DNA of 64,000 bases from Cupriavidus sp. WKF15 (GCF_029278605.1 NZ_CP119572.1:3596001-3660000); one strand, 5' to 3'; counted from the stretch's first letter, positions 21,462-31,275 are shown. The notes: generated by a model from the sequence alone, not told the origin. Numbers and translations: made by a program.

Positions 21462-22169
21462 TCATTTGCGCGACAAGAACACCAGGTGACGCTCAGCGTC
21501 CAGCCCGGGAACCGTCAGTCGCCTTACCTCTTCCACGTGCCATGCAGCCATCAGGCCGGCCGCTTCCATGCGGTCGAGTTCGGCCTGCGGATAGACGCCC
21601 TTCATCGCAATCAGCCTCCCTGCCGGCGCCAGCAGCTGGCCGGAGAGGTTGACGAAGTCCGTCAGCTCGGCGAACGCACGTGACGTAATCACCGCGAACT
21701 TATCGGCGTCTTCAAGCTTCTCGACCGGACCCCAGTGTGCCGCCGCATTCGGCAAGCCCAGTTGAGCACGGCACTGTGTCAGGAAGGCGGTCTTCTTCTG
21801 CACGATGTCGACCATCAGCACCGAGACATCCGGGCACGAAATCGCCAGCGGCAGGCCTGGCATGCCGCCGCCCGATCCGACGTCAAGCACCCTGCCCCGG
21901 GCGCCACCGGCAACCGCCGCCGAGCGCGCCGCCTCCGCCAGTGCCGGAACCGCAGCCAGCGAGTCCAGCAGATGGTGCGTCAGCATTTCATCGGGATGGC
22001 GAATCGCGGTGAGGTTATAGACGCCGTTCCACTTGCGCAGCAGCGCGAGGTAGGCGAACAGCTTCTCGATGCGATCCGGCGGCAAGGCCAGCGCGATCTC
22101 TGCGAGGCCGGCCTCCAGGCGACGACGCTGGGCCGCGTCGTCGATCACGGTGTGTCGTTGGCCCGCCAC
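21462..22169 (-). CDS. rsmG: 16S rRNA (guanine-527-N7)-methyltransferase RsmG
   Basis: 235 aa SAM-dependent methyltransferase. It has LLRKWNGVYNLTAIR, the SAM-binding loop VLDVGSGGGMPGLPLAI and VITSRAFAELTDF, all family signatures. The reading frame begins with GTG at 22169, immediately after the mnmG TGA, with AGAGG about 9 nt upstream. It is the usual partner of mnmG (gidA-gidB order) and lies just upstream of parA. Confidence 0.96.
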   Translation of the reverse strand: MAGQRHTVIDDAAQRRRLEAGLAEIALALPPDRIEKLFAYLALLRKWNGVYNLTAIRHPDEMLTHHLLDSLAAVPALAEAARSAAVAGGARGRVLDVGSGGGMPGLPLAISCPDVSVLMVDIVQKKTAFLTQCRAQLGLPNAAAHWGPVEKLEDADKFAVITSRAFAELTDFVNLSGQLLAPAGRLIAMKGVYPQAELDRMEAAGLMAAWHVEEVRRLTVPGLDAERHLVFLSRK

Positions 22170-24110
22170 TCAGGCAGCCTCTTGAGAGTTGCCGGAACGG
22201 GTACGCCCCAGCCCCTTCTTCTTCAGGTGTACCAAGAGCAGCGAGATCGCCGCCGGCGTCACGCCCGAAATGCGCGAGGCTTGCCCCAGCGTCTCGGGCC
22301 GATGCTGGTTCAGCTTCTGGCTGACCTCGAAGCCGAGGCCGCGCACTTCGGTGTAGTCCAGCCCTTCCGGCAGGCGCGTCGACTCGTTGGCTTCGAGCTT
22401 GTCCACTTCCGCCGCCTGGCGGGTGATATAGCCGTGGTACTTGATGCCAATCTCGATCTGCTCGCGGATCTGGTCCACCAGCAACGGATCCGCGTCGAGC
22501 GGGGCTTCCGGTGCATGACGACCGCCCTGCAGCGCCATCAGGCTGTCATAGCGGACCTCCGGGCGGCGCAACAAGTCCGCCAGGCTGTACTCGCGTTCGA
22601 TCGGCTTGCCCAGCAGCGGCACGGCGTCTTCGGCCGGCAGGAGGGTCGGATTGACCCAGGTGCTCTTCAGGCGCTCTGTTTCACGTGAAACAGCATCGCG
22701 CTTGCGGTTGAAAGCATCCCAGCGAACGTCATCGACCACGCCGAGTTCGCGGCCGATCTCGGTCAGGCGCATATCGGCGTTGTCTTCACGCAAGCTCAGG
22801 CGGAACTCGGCGCGGCTGGTGAACATGCGGTACGGCTCGGTCACGCCACGCGTGATCAGGTCGTCGACCAGCACGCCCAGGTAAGCCTGGTCACGGCGCG
22901 GCGTCCAGGCATCGCGCTCGCGCACGTAGCAGCCAGCGTTGATGCCTGCGAGCAGGCCCTGTGCGGCAGCCTCTTCATAGCCGGTGGTGCCGTTGATCTG
23001 GCCGGCAAAGAACAGCCCGCTGATCGCCTTGCTTTCCAGCGACGCCTTGAGCGCACGCGGATCGAAGTAGTCGTATTCGATGGCGTAGCCGGGACGCAGG
23101 ATGTGCGCGTTCTCCAGGCCACGGATCGAATGCACCAGCTCGAGCTGCACGTCGAAAGGCAAGCTCGTGGAGATGCCGTTCGGGTAGAACTCGTTGGTCG
23201 TCAGCCCTTCGGGCTCCAGGAAGATCTGGTGGCTGTCCTTGCTGGCAAAGCGATGGATCTTGTCCTCGATGCTCGGGCAGTAACGCGGCCCTACCCCTTC
23301 GATCACGCCCGTGTACATCGGCGAGCGGTCGAGCCCGCCGCGGATGATGTCGTGGGTACGGCTGTTGGTATGGCTGATCCAGCACGGAAGCTGCTGCGGA
23401 TGCTGTTCAGGACGGCCCAGGAACGAGAACACCGGCACCGGATCCAGATCGCCGGGCTGCTCTTCCATCACCGAAAAGTCGATGGTGCGGCCATCGATAC
23501 GCGGCGGCGTGCCGGTCTTCAGCCGGCCCTGCGGCAGCCTCAGCTCCTTGAGTCGGGCCGACAGCGACACCGAAGCGGGGTCACCCGCGCGGCCGCCCGT
23601 ATAGTTGTCCAGGCCTACGTGGATCTTGCCGTCCAGGAACGTACCGGCCGTCAGCACCACCGCGCGGGCGCGAAAAGCGATGCCAACCTGCGTCACGGCG
23701 CCGACAACGCGATCCCGTTCCACCAGCAGATCGTCCACGGCCTGCTGGAACAGCATCAGGTTCGGCTGGTTCTCCAGGCGGGTGCGGATGGCCTTGCGGT
23801 ACAGCACGCGATCGGCCTGGGCACGCGTTGCGCGCACAGCCGGGCCCTTGCTGGAGTTAAGGATGCGGAACTGAATCCCCGCCTCGTCCGTGGCAGCAGC
23901 CATCGCGCCGCCCATGGCATCCACTTCCTTGACCAGATGCCCCTTGCCAATGCCGCCAATCGACGGATTGCAGCTCATCTGCCCAAGCGTCTCGATGTTA
24001 TGGGTCAGCAACAGCGTCTGGCAGCCCATCCGGGCAGCAGCCAGGGCGGCCTCCGTGCCGGCGTGACCACCACCGACGACAATGACATCGAACTCTTTTG
24101 GGTAAAGCAT
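22170..24110 (-). CDS. mnmG: tRNA uridine-5-carboxymethylaminomethyl modification enzyme MnmG (GidA)
   Basis: 646 aa FAD protein that, with MnmE, modifies U34 in tRNAs reading two-family boxes. The FAD fold begins [48 protein letters not shown] and [19 protein letters not shown] are family signatures. A very strong GGAGGAGG lies before the ATG at 24110. A perfect parS site lies inside the coding sequence at 22677-22692. Confidence 0.98.
   Translation of the reverse strand: MLYPKEFDVIVVGGGHAGTEAALAAARMGCQTLLLTHNIETLGQMSCNPSIGGIGKGHLVKEVDAMGGAMAAATDEAGIQFRILNSSKGPAVRATRAQADRVLYRKAIRTRLENQPNLMLFQQAVDDLLVERDRVVGAVTQVGIAFRARAVVLTAGTFLDGKIHVGLDNYTGGRAGDPASVSLSARLKELRLPQGRLKTGTPPRIDGRTIDFSVMEEQPGDLDPVPVFSFLGRPEQHPQQLPCWISHTNSRTHDIIRGGLDRSPMYTGVIEGVGPRYCPSIEDKIHRFASKDSHQIFLEPEGLTTNEFYPNGISTSLPFDVQLELVHSIRGLENAHILRPGYAIEYDYFDPRALKASLESKAISGLFFAGQINGTTGYEEAAAQGLLAGINAGCYVRERDAWTPRRDQAYLGVLVDDLITRGVTEPYRMFTSRAEFRLSLREDNADMRLTEIGRELGVVDDVRWDAFNRKRDAVSRETERLKSTWVNPTLLPAEDAVPLLGKPIEREYSLADLLRRPEVRYDSLMALQGGRHAPEAPLDADPLLVDQIREQIEIGIKYHGYITRQAAEVDKLEANESTRLPEGLDYTEVRGLGFEVSQKLNQHRPETLGQASRISGVTPAAISLLLVHLKKKGLGRTRSGNSQEAA
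22677..22692. promoter_or_regulatory. parS site inside mnmG (perfect)
   Basis: TGTTTCACGTGAAACA, a perfect 16-bp palindrome equal to the canonical chromosomal ParB-binding site. It is embedded in mnmG codons near the 3' half of the gene, which constrains that protein segment (LFHVK-like in no homologous core motif). Confidence 0.92.
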
Positions 24111-24196
24111 GGGACACCTCCTCCGGGAGGCTGGCGGGAACAATCGGGATGTCGAATTATAGCGGCAATCGACTGGGGGCTTTTCAGGGCCCGCCA

Positions 24197-24212
24197 TGTT
24201 TCACGTGAAACA
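24197..24212. promoter_or_regulatory. parS site upstream of mnmG (perfect)
   Basis: TGTTTCACGTGAAACA, with the palindrome extending one more base on each side (24196-24213). It lies 87 bp upstream of the mnmG start and may overlap its promoter. Confidence 0.92.
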
Positions 24213-24244
24213 TGACGCTTGCGATACCCGATTGACGCCGAGTG

Positions 24245-24260
24245 TGTTCCACGTGAAACA
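24245..24260. promoter_or_regulatory. parS site, one-base variant
   Basis: TGTTCCACGTGAAACA, matching the degenerate consensus TGTTNCACGTGNAACA. It is 32 bp from the next parS on the left. Confidence 0.85.
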
Positions 24261-24285
24261 AAAAGGCCGGGCACAAGGCCCGGCC
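24258..24285 (-). terminator. Rho-independent terminator after the amidohydrolase gene, between two parS sites
   Basis: On the minus strand, GGCCGGGC, a 5-nt loop and GCCCGGCC (24285-24265) followed by TTTTTGT. It ends the amidohydrolase transcript and overlaps the edge of the parS site at 24245. Confidence 0.85.
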
Positions 24286-24288
24286 GGA

Positions 24289-24304
24289 TGTTTCACGTGG
24301 AACA
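24289..24304. promoter_or_regulatory. parS site, one-base variant
   Basis: TGTTTCACGTGGAACA, the mirror variant of the site at 24245. It ends 3 bp before the stop codon of the amidohydrolase gene. Confidence 0.85.
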
Positions 24305-24307
24305 ACC

Positions 24308-25177
24308 CTAGATTTGCCGCCGCACGTACTCAGCAATTCGCAGCGTCAACAACGTCAGATCCCGTTGTAGGGCAGCAAAACCATCATTGCGCTCACGCGT
24401 CTGCTCATCCATATAAAGCGGGCGCCGGATTTCGATCTGCAGGCTGTTGCGTCGCTCTGCCGGACGCCCGATCTGGGCGATCAGTTGCACGCCCTTGTAC
24501 GGGTCGTTGCGCGCGACGGTATAACCCATCCTACGAAGCTCGGCTTCCACCAGATCGACCAGCCCGGGTTCGCAGGTACTGCCGTCCCGGTCTCCCAGCA
24601 CGAAATCCGCCAGCGGGTGCGGGCTCTGGATCTTGAGCCGCTCATAGGCGTTGTTCGGCATCGAGTGCAGATTCAGGTGCCAGACTGCGCCGAAGCGGCG
24701 GTGGGCACCCTCCACTGCCTCGGCCAGCGCCGCATGATAGGGCCGGTAGTAGTGGTCGATACGGGACCGGACTTCGGCTACTGCGAGCCTGCGGTCGTAG
24801 ATCGGCGTCGCGGCGTCGATATTTCGCCAGATCAGGCCGTAGCCCAGACGGGTTTTCTCGCCCGGTGCGAGCGGCGTCGGCCAGGGCCCGTCCAACTGCT
24901 CCGGATCCATGTCATCCAGCATGCGATTCGGATCGATGTACACACGCGGAAAGGTTGCGGCAAGCAGTGTGCCGCCCACCCGGGGGATCGCCTCCCACAG
25001 CGCATCGACGTGGGTGTCCTCGCCAGCGCGCAGGCGCTCGGGTGCGACGGCAGCGCCGAAGTCGGCCGGGTAGACGGTGCCGCTGTGCGGCGAGTCACAC
25101 ACCAGTGGCAGGGCCTCGGCCTCCGGCAAAGCCAGCGTGAACGGCGCGATGACTTCCGATTCCATTGCTTCAGCCAT
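24308..25177 (-). CDS. N-formylglutamate amidohydrolase family protein (HutG-like)
   Basis: 289 aa. Family motifs include CDSPHSGTVYP near the N-terminus, RAGEDTHVDALW, FPRVYIDPNR and the metal/active-site region WHLNLHSMPNN, then LQIEIRRPLYMDE. Family members hydrolyse N-formylglutamate or similar N-acyl amino acids at the end of histidine degradation. No other hut gene is nearby, so the substrate is uncertain. It begins 3 bp after the stop of the Bug-type binding protein gene, so the two form an operon. Confidence 0.85.
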   Translation of the reverse strand: MAEAMESEVIAPFTLALPEAEALPLVCDSPHSGTVYPADFGAAVAPERLRAGEDTHVDALWEAIPRVGGTLLAATFPRVYIDPNRMLDDMDPEQLDGPWPTPLAPGEKTRLGYGLIWRNIDAATPIYDRRLAVAEVRSRIDHYYRPYHAALAEAVEGAHRRFGAVWHLNLHSMPNNAYERLKIQSPHPLADFVLGDRDGSTCEPGLVDLVEAELRRMGYTVARNDPYKGVQLIAQIGRPAERRNSLQIEIRRPLYMDEQTRERNDGFAALQRDLTLLTLRIAEYVRRQI

Positions 25178-25180
25178 GCT

Positions 25181-26176
25181 TCAGTCCAATTGGATGTTGG
25201 CAGCCTTGGCCACGCGCGCATAGCGCGCCATGGTCTGCTGGATCTGTGCCTTGAACTGCTCCGGCGTATTCGGCACCAGCGTGCCGCCCGACTCCTCCAC
25301 CTTCCGCTTGAACTCGGGGTTCTGCATGGCCTTGTGGATCGCCTGGTTCAGCCGGTTGACGATGGCCGGGGGCGTCCCGGCCGGCGCCACAATGCCGAAC
25401 CAGCCGCCATCGCCCATCTCCTTGAAGCCCAGCTCCGCATAAGTGGGTACGTTCGGCAGTTGCGGCGAGCGGCTCGGGCCAAGCACGGCCAGCGCGCGCA
25501 ACCGGCCCGATTTCACGTGGGGCAGCGCGGATGACAGGTTGTCGCTGATCGCATTGACCTGCCCTGCCACGGCATCATTGAGCCCCAGCCCGGCGCCCTT
25601 GTATGGCACGTGCAGCAGCTTGATCTTGGCCAGCATCATGAAGTACTCGATATTCACGTGGCCCAGGGAGCCGACACCTGGCGAGGCAATCGTGTACTTG
25701 CCCGGGTTGGCCTTGGCCAGGGCAATGAATTCCTGCATGGTCTTGGCCGGTACGCTCGGATGCACCGTAAACACGCTCGGGACCGCCACCACATTGGTTA
25801 CGGGGGCAAAGTCCTTGATCGGGTCGTACTTCAGCTTGGGAAAGACCGCCGGGTTGGAGCCATGGGTGCTGACCGTGGCCATGCCGATGGTGTAGCCGTC
25901 CGGGTCTGCCTTGGCGACCTGCTCCATGCCCACCGAGCCCCCTGCCCCGCCCTTGTTCTCGACCACGATGGGCTGGCCCAGCTCACGTCCGGCGAACTCC
26001 GCCACCAGGCGTGCCGACAGGTCCGTCGAGCCGCCTGCCGCGAACGGCACAATCAGGCGAATGGGGCGGCTGGGATAGGGAGCCTGGGCAAGGGCGCTGC
26101 CGGCAAAAGCAAGCGTGGCGGCAGCCGCGGCGCCGGACAGCATGAGTTGGCGGCGCGACATCCGGACTCGGGTCAT
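25181..26176 (-). CDS. Tripartite tricarboxylate transporter receptor, Bug family
   Basis: 331 aa periplasmic solute-binding protein. The N-terminus MSRRQLMLSGAAAAATLAFA looks like a twin-arginine-type signal with cleavage at SALA-QA. The mature protein starts with YPSRPIRLIVPFAAGGSTDL and has GGAGGSVGMEQVAKADPDGYT, both hallmarks of Bug proteins. Burkholderiales carry many such orphan receptors, usually without TctA/TctB nearby, as here. Cotranscription with the amidohydrolase suggests an N-acyl or dicarboxylic amino acid ligand, but this is only inference. Confidence 0.92.
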   Translation of the reverse strand: MTRVRMSRRQLMLSGAAAAATLAFAGSALAQAPYPSRPIRLIVPFAAGGSTDLSARLVAEFAGRELGQPIVVENKGGAGGSVGMEQVAKADPDGYTIGMATVSTHGSNPAVFPKLKYDPIKDFAPVTNVVAVPSVFTVHPSVPAKTMQEFIALAKANPGKYTIASPGVGSLGHVNIEYFMMLAKIKLLHVPYKGAGLGLNDAVAGQVNAISDNLSSALPHVKSGRLRALAVLGPSRSPQLPNVPTYAELGFKEMGDGGWFGIVAPAGTPPAIVNRLNQAIHKAMQNPEFKRKVEESGGTLVPNTPEQFKAQIQQTMARYARVAKAANIQLD

Positions 26177-26296
26177 GGGCTTTCTCCTGTTTTATGGTGT
26201 GCAATGAGCGCCGAGTGTCGACCGTTTACCCATGCGAGGCAAACGACTATATTGCACCTTCGCATTACCAAAGTTCATCCTCGACGTCCCCGACCC

Positions 26297-27238
26297 ATGC
26301 GGCTGCATTCCCCCTCCATGTCCGAGCTGCATGCTTTCGCCGCCGTCGCACGACTGGGCAGTTTCACCCGTGCGGCCGAAACGCTATGCGTCACGCAAGG
26401 GGCCATCAGCCGCGCCATTGCCAGGCTGGAGGAGCACTTCGGTCAGCCGCTGATCCAGCGCAATGCGCATCGCCTGATGCTGACCGGCGCCGGGCAGCAA
26501 TTGCTGGATGCGGTGGCGGGTCCCCTGGCCGCCATCGAGAATGCCAGTGCGGCACTGCGCGCCGGCGACCGCAGCCACCACCTCACCTTGTCCGTTGTCC
26601 CGACGCTCGCCAGCGTCTGGCTGGTGCCCCGGCTGCCCGAGTTCCATCGGCGGCACCCGGAAATCCGGCTCGACTTCGTGCCCTACCGTCGCGATGAGGA
26701 CTTCTCAGGCGCAGTGCCCGATGCGGCGGTGCTGGCCGGCGAGGCCAGCAAGTGGCCCGGCCTGCAGGTGGACTATGTGGTGGGACATGAAATGGTACCG
26801 GTCTGCCATCCCGAACGGGCGCGCCAGCGGCACGCCGCCGGGCGCTGGAAGGAGCCGGCCGAACTGCTCAAAGAACCCCTGCTCTACCACACCACCGCCC
26901 CCACCAACTGGCAGAACTGGCTGCGGGCGGCAGGCGTACCCAACGCTGCGCCAACGCTATCAACCGGCTTCGATCAAGTGTCGATCCTGATCCAGGCGGT
27001 GCGCGCCGACATGGGCGTGGCCGTGCTGCAGCGCTGCCTGCTGCATGACGAACTGGCCTCCGGACGCGTGGTAGCACCCTTCAATCTTCCAATACGGCTG
27101 CAGCGCGGCTACTTTCTTTGCACACCCAGGGAACGGCGCGATCATCCTGCTCTGCGGTGCTTCCGAGAATGGCTGTTGGAAACGGCGGCACAGGACTCAG
27201 CGCAAGCTGTCGGCGATGATCATTCGCCTGAGAGATGA
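26297..27238 (+). CDS. LysR-family transcriptional regulator (GcvA-like)
   Basis: 313 aa. N-terminal winged [23 protein letters not shown] followed by VTQGAISRAIARLEEHFG, then a substrate-binding effector domain. The start at 26297 (MRLHSPSMSELHAF) matches the GcvA subgroup; the frame is open far upstream without homology. It is divergent from the Bug receptor operon across 120 bp and is the likely regulator of that operon. No clear operator could be fixed in the spacer. Confidence 0.93.
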   Translation: MRLHSPSMSELHAFAAVARLGSFTRAAETLCVTQGAISRAIARLEEHFGQPLIQRNAHRLMLTGAGQQLLDAVAGPLAAIENASAALRAGDRSHHLTLSVVPTLASVWLVPRLPEFHRRHPEIRLDFVPYRRDEDFSGAVPDAAVLAGEASKWPGLQVDYVVGHEMVPVCHPERARQRHAAGRWKEPAELLKEPLLYHTTAPTNWQNWLRAAGVPNAAPTLSTGFDQVSILIQAVRADMGVAVLQRCLLHDELASGRVVAPFNLPIRLQRGYFLCTPRERRDHPALRCFREWLLETAAQDSAQAVGDDHSPER

Positions 27239-27409
27239 TCTTCTCAAATTAATGGTAAGAGGAATTCATTAAATGAATGAAAACTCTGTGCCCATTCAGC
27301 AACTATTCACCGCAAAGATTTTTCGTTCGACTAGATAGTCACAAACATCTTTCATCCGAATATTCTTGGATGACGCAGGGGCTTTGATCCGGGTTACATC
27401 CACCCGATA

Positions 27410-27433
27410 AATAAAAAGACCCGCAAACGCGGG
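27410..27433 (-). terminator. Terminator of the first liv operon
   Basis: CCCGC (27420-27424) and GCGGG (27429-27433) around an AAAC loop. On the minus strand the stem is followed by TCTTTTTATTTAT. It lies 33 bp past the livF stop. Confidence 0.8.
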
Positions 27434-27466
27434 CCGAACTATTCATCAATCAACTAATCCTGCGAT

Positions 27467-28210
27467 TCACGCCGCCTTCTTCGCCAGCCCCAGGTAGGTT
27501 TCTATCACCTTCGGATTGCTGGCCAGTTCCGCCGCCGGTCCTTCCATCGCCAAATCGCCGGTCTCGATCACATAGCCGTAGTCCGCCACCTGCAGCGCCG
27601 CGCGCGCGTTCTGCTCGATCAGCAGCGTCGCCACGCCGGTCTGGCGCAGGTTGCTGATGATGTGGAAGATCTCCTTCACGATCAGCGGCGCCAGCCCGAG
27701 GCTCGGCTCATCGAGCATCAGCAGCTGCGGCTTGGCCATCAGCGCACGGCCCACCGCGAGCATCTGGCGCTCGCCGCCCGACAGCGTGCCGGCGTCCTGC
27801 CGCGCGCGCTCGCGCAGGCGTGGGAACAGGTCGTAGACCACGTCCATCTGATCCAGGAAATTCTTCTCGCGCGCACGCTTGCGGCGGAAGGCGCCAAGCA
27901 GCAGGTTGTCTTCCACCGTCATCGACGCGAACAGCTCGCGCTTCTCCGGCACCAGGCACATGCCGCGCGCCACGCGCCCTTCCACCGGGATGCCGGCCAT
28001 ATCGTGGCCGAGATAGCTGACGGTGCCAGTGGCCGAGCCGGTGACGGGCAGCGCGCCCATGATGGCGTTCAGCATGGTCGACTTGCCTGCGCCATTGGGG
28101 CCGATCACGGTCACGATCTTGCCGGCATCCACCTTCAGGCTCACGCCGTGCAACGCTTCCACCTTGCCGTAGCGGACGTGGAGGTCCTTCACTTCGAGGA
28201 TCGGGCTCAT
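27467..28210 (-). CDS. livF: Branched-chain amino acid ABC transporter ATP-binding protein LivF
   Basis: 247 aa cytosolic ATPase. Walker [10 protein letters not shown], signature LSGGERQML, Walker [14 protein letters not shown], and LLIEQNAR, with Gln in the H-loop position as usual for LivF. The start at 28210 ([16 protein letters not shown]) has AAGGAA at 7 nt; an open frame extends upstream into the fused gene without homology. It follows the LivM-LivG fusion by 22 bp and supplies the second ATPase of that importer. Confidence 0.96.
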   Translation of the reverse strand: MSPILEVKDLHVRYGKVEALHGVSLKVDAGKIVTVIGPNGAGKSTMLNAIMGALPVTGSATGTVSYLGHDMAGIPVEGRVARGMCLVPEKRELFASMTVEDNLLLGAFRRKRAREKNFLDQMDVVYDLFPRLRERARQDAGTLSGGERQMLAVGRALMAKPQLLMLDEPSLGLAPLIVKEIFHIISNLRQTGVATLLIEQNARAALQVADYGYVIETGDLAMEGPAAELASNPKVIETYLGLAKKAA

Positions 28211-28232
28211 CTTGCGTTCCTTGTCCACACCG

Positions 28233-30074
28233 TTACTCCACGCCGCCGAGGTAGGCCTCGAGCACGGCCGAGTTCTTTTGAACCTCCTCGGGCACGCCTT
28301 CGGCAATGCGCGTGCCGAACTCCATCACCACGAGGCGGTCGGTCAGGTTCATCACGAAGTCCATGTCGTGCTCCACCAGCAGTACGCTCATGCCTTCCGA
28401 CCGGAGCTTGCGCAGCAATTCGGCCAGCGCCTGCTTCTCCTTGTAGCGCAGGCCCGCCGCGGGCTCGTCGAGCAGCAGCAGCGCCGGGTCGCAGCACAGT
28501 GCGCGCGCGATCTCCAGGATGCGTTGCTGCCCCAGCGCGAGGCTGCCGGCCTCCATGTACATGCAGTCCGCAAGACCCACGCGCTCCAGCTGGCGACGCG
28601 CCTCGAACAAGAGCTTGTCCTCCTCGGCGCGGTTCATGCGCAGCATCGCCGCGCAGACACCGCCCTGCGCGCGGAAGTCGCCGCGCAGGTGCGCGCCGAT
28701 CGCCACGTTCTCAAGCACCGTCATGGTCGGCAGCAGGTGCACGTGCTGGAACGTGCGGCCGATGCCGCGCTTGACGATCTCGCGCGAGGGCAGGCCCGAT
28801 ATCATGTCGCCGCGATAGCGCACCTCGCCGCGCGTCACCGGCAGCACGCCGGTGACCAGGTTGAACGTAGTTGACTTGCCTGCGCCGTTCGGGCCGATCA
28901 GGCCGACGATCTCGCCGGCCCGCACCTGGAAGCTCACGTCGTTCACCGCCACCAGCCCGCCGAACTGCTTGCGCGCGGCGCGCACGTCGAGGATCAGTTC
29001 GCCGGCCTCGGGCTTCTGCCGTACCGGCAGCGCGTCGGCGGCTTGCGGTGCCTGCACCGGCGGCCCCGACGGAAACAAGCGGCGCAGGAACGGCCAGAGG
29101 CCATCGCGCGCGTATTGCAACAGCAGCACCAGCAGCACGCCGAACACGATGATCTCGAAGTTCCCGTTGGCACCGAGCAGCTTCGGCAGCAGCCCCTGCA
29201 GCGTGTCCTTGAGGATCGTCAGCAGGCCGGCACCCAGCACCGCGCCCCACACGTGGCCCACGCCGCCGACCACGGCCATGAACAGGTATTCGATGCCGTA
29301 GTTCAGGCCGAACGGCGTCGGGTTCACCGCGCGCTGCAGGTGCGCATAGAGAAAGCCCGAGATGCACGCCAGCACCGCCGCCACCACGAACACCACGACC
29401 TTCATCCACGCGGTGTTCACGCCCATCGCCTCGGCCATCACGCCGCCGCCCTTGAGCGCTCGCATGGCGCGGCCCGGACGCGAGTTGAGCAGGTTCTGCA
29501 CGGCCAGCACGGCGAGCAGCACCACGGCCCAGATCAGGTAGAACATCGAACGGCCCGACTGCAGCTCGACGCCGAACAACGACAGCACCGGAATGCCATT
29601 GAGCCCGTCGTACTTGCCCAGGAACTCCAGGTTGCCGAACAGGAAGAACAGCGAAAGGCCCCACGCAATGGTGGCAAGCGGCAGATAGTGGCCGGACATG
29701 CGCATCGTGATCAGCCCGATCACGTACGCGCAGGCCATGGTGATCACCAGTCCCACCAGCAGGCCGAACCACGGCGACAGCCCGAACTGCGTGGTCAGGT
29801 ACGCGGTGCTGTAGGCACCGAGCCCGACGAACGCCGCCTGCCCGAACGACGTCATGCCGCCCACGCCCGTCAGCAGCACGAGCCCGATCGCCACGATGCT
29901 GTACAGGCCGATGTAGTTGCCCAGCGTGATCCAGAACTCCGGCGTAGGCAGCACCGGCAGCAACGCCAGCACCGCGATGAACAGCACTGTCAGCACGCGG
30001 TTGCGCTGCAGCCTGGCGCGGCTGCCGGCGCGTTCGCCGCCCACGGCGGCTTGCTTGTCAGTCAGCATCGTCAT
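28233..30074 (-). CDS. Fused branched-chain amino acid ABC permease-ATPase (LivM-LivG)
   Basis: 613 aa. Residues about 25-325 form a LivM-type permease with roughly eight to nine membrane helices, including [15 protein letters not shown] and [19 protein letters not shown] at the coupling-loop position. A linker of about 25 residues (335-358) leads to a LivG-type ATPase with Walker [10 protein letters not shown] (394-402), signature [15 protein letters not shown] and Walker [13 protein letters not shown]. The gene order H-(MG)-F accounts for all core parts. GAGGAG lies 6 nt before the ATG at 30074 and the livH stop is 3 bp upstream. Permease and ATPase are normally separate chains. Confidence 0.94.
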   Translation of the reverse strand: MTMLTDKQAAVGGERAGSRARLQRNRVLTVLFIAVLALLPVLPTPEFWITLGNYIGLYSIVAIGLVLLTGVGGMTSFGQAAFVGLGAYSTAYLTTQFGLSPWFGLLVGLVITMACAYVIGLITMRMSGHYLPLATIAWGLSLFFLFGNLEFLGKYDGLNGIPVLSLFGVELQSGRSMFYLIWAVVLLAVLAVQNLLNSRPGRAMRALKGGGVMAEAMGVNTAWMKVVVFVVAAVLACISGFLYAHLQRAVNPTPFGLNYGIEYLFMAVVGGVGHVWGAVLGAGLLTILKDTLQGLLPKLLGANGNFEIIVFGVLLVLLLQYARDGLWPFLRRLFPSGPPVQAPQAADALPVRQKPEAGELILDVRAARKQFGGLVAVNDVSFQVRAGEIVGLIGPNGAGKSTTFNLVTGVLPVTRGEVRYRGDMISGLPSREIVKRGIGRTFQHVHLLPTMTVLENVAIGAHLRGDFRAQGGVCAAMLRMNRAEEDKLLFEARRQLERVGLADCMYMEAGSLALGQQRILEIARALCCDPALLLLDEPAAGLRYKEKQALAELLRKLRSEGMSVLLVEHDMDFVMNLTDRLVVMEFGTRIAEGVPEEVQKNSAVLEAYLGGVE

Positions 30075-30077
30075 GGC

Positions 30078-31130
30078 TTACTCCTCTTCCTCGACGTGCT
30101 TGCCCGTGAGCGAGCGCCACAGCAACACCGGAATGATCAGCGTAAAGACAATGACCTCCTTGAACGCGCTGGCCCAGAAGGACGAATACGATTCCAGCAG
30201 CCCCACCAGCAGCGCACCCAGTGCTGCGATCGGGTAGCTCACCAGCCCGCCGACGATCGCGCCGACAAAGCCCTTCAGGCCCACCAGGAAGCCCGACTCG
30301 TAGTACACGGTCGTCAGCGGCGCGATCAGGATGCCGCACAGCGCGCCCATGGCCGCGGCCAGCGTGAACGACAGCCGCCCCGCCTGCGTGGTGCCGATAC
30401 CGACCAGGCGCGCGCCCAGCCGGTTCACCGCCGTCGCGCGCAGCGCCTTGCCTTGCAGCGTGCGCTCAAAATAGAAATACAGCGCGCCGATCAGCAGCGC
30501 CGACATCCCCACGACCCACAGGCTCTGCCCCGAGATGCTGAGGCTGCCCACTTCGAAGCGCGCATCGGAGAATGCCTCGGTGCGCGAGCCTTCGGCGCCG
30601 AACATCACCAGCCCCAGCCCCACCAGCGCGAAATGCACGCCGACCGAGACGATCAGCAGCACCAGCGTGCTCGCTTCGGCCAGCGGCTGGTAGGCAAGGC
30701 GGTACAGCATCGGCCCGAGCGGAATGATGACCAGCAGCGTCAGCGCGATCTGCGCCAGCATCGGCAACGGCTGCGCGCCGTACTGCTGGACCAGCCCGTG
30801 CACCACCAGCGGAAACACCAGGTACTTGCCGGCCAGCACGCCGAGCCTGCGCCCGAGCGTACGGCGCAGTTCCGCGCTGCGCAGCACGGTCACGGTCTCA
30901 TACAGGAAGGTCAGCACGCCCATGACCAGCAGCAGCCAGCTCGTCTGCGGCGCATGCCCACTCTGCATGGCCGCCAGCGTGAGCGCGCCATAGGCAACGA
31001 ACTCCCCTTGCGGGATGAAGATGACGCGGGTCACCGAAAACACCAGCACCAGTGCCAGCGCCAGCAGCGCGTAGATCGCGCCTGATGTGATCCCGTCCTG
31101 CGCCAGGATGGCGGCAATCGAAAGGTCCAT
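30078..31130 (-). CDS. livH: Branched-chain amino acid ABC transporter permease LivH
   Basis: 350 aa membrane permease, about 50-60 residues longer than a usual LivH. The N-terminus has DGITSGAIYALLALALVLVFSVTRVIFIPQGEF and the C-terminal half FVGAIVGGLVSYPIAALGALLVGLLE, both typical. The extra length lies after the second to third membrane segment (TVTVLRSAELRRTLGRRLG and following). A GGGGAG site precedes the ATG at 31130. It pairs with the LivM half of the downstream fusion. Confidence 0.93.
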   Translation of the reverse strand: MDLSIAAILAQDGITSGAIYALLALALVLVFSVTRVIFIPQGEFVAYGALTLAAMQSGHAPQTSWLLLVMGVLTFLYETVTVLRSAELRRTLGRRLGVLAGKYLVFPLVVHGLVQQYGAQPLPMLAQIALTLLVIIPLGPMLYRLAYQPLAEASTLVLLIVSVGVHFALVGLGLVMFGAEGSRTEAFSDARFEVGSLSISGQSLWVVGMSALLIGALYFYFERTLQGKALRATAVNRLGARLVGIGTTQAGRLSFTLAAAMGALCGILIAPLTTVYYESGFLVGLKGFVGAIVGGLVSYPIAALGALLVGLLESYSSFWASAFKEVIVFTLIIPVLLWRSLTGKHVEEEE

Positions 31131-31225
31131 TGTCTCCCCGTGTTGTGAAATGATCTGCCTGCAAGCCAAGGGGCGGACAGGGCGCGAGTATGCGCTGGGT
31201 GCGCTGGGATTACGGAATGGTAAAC

Positions 31226-31257
31226 GGGTTGCCTATTGCAGAAATACAGGGCAACCC
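31226..31257. repeat. Inverted repeat upstream of livH
   Basis: GGGTTGCC (31226-31233) and GGCAACCC (31250-31257), perfect 8-bp arms with a 16-bp centre. It is about 100 bp upstream of livH, between a terminator and the gene, where an operator would be expected. No known regulator can be named. Confidence 0.45.
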
Positions 31258-31275
31258 TAATGCACTGATGCGCAC

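Noticed and set aside
25510..25525. TTTCACGTGGGG in the Bug receptor gene as parS
   Set aside because: The right arm and the outer bases do not match the consensus.
29043..31085. Open frame of 680 codons on the plus strand
   Set aside because: It lies entirely antisense to livH and the LivM-LivG fusion, is rich in His, Gln and Arg, and has no family resemblance; long antisense frames are expected at this GC content.
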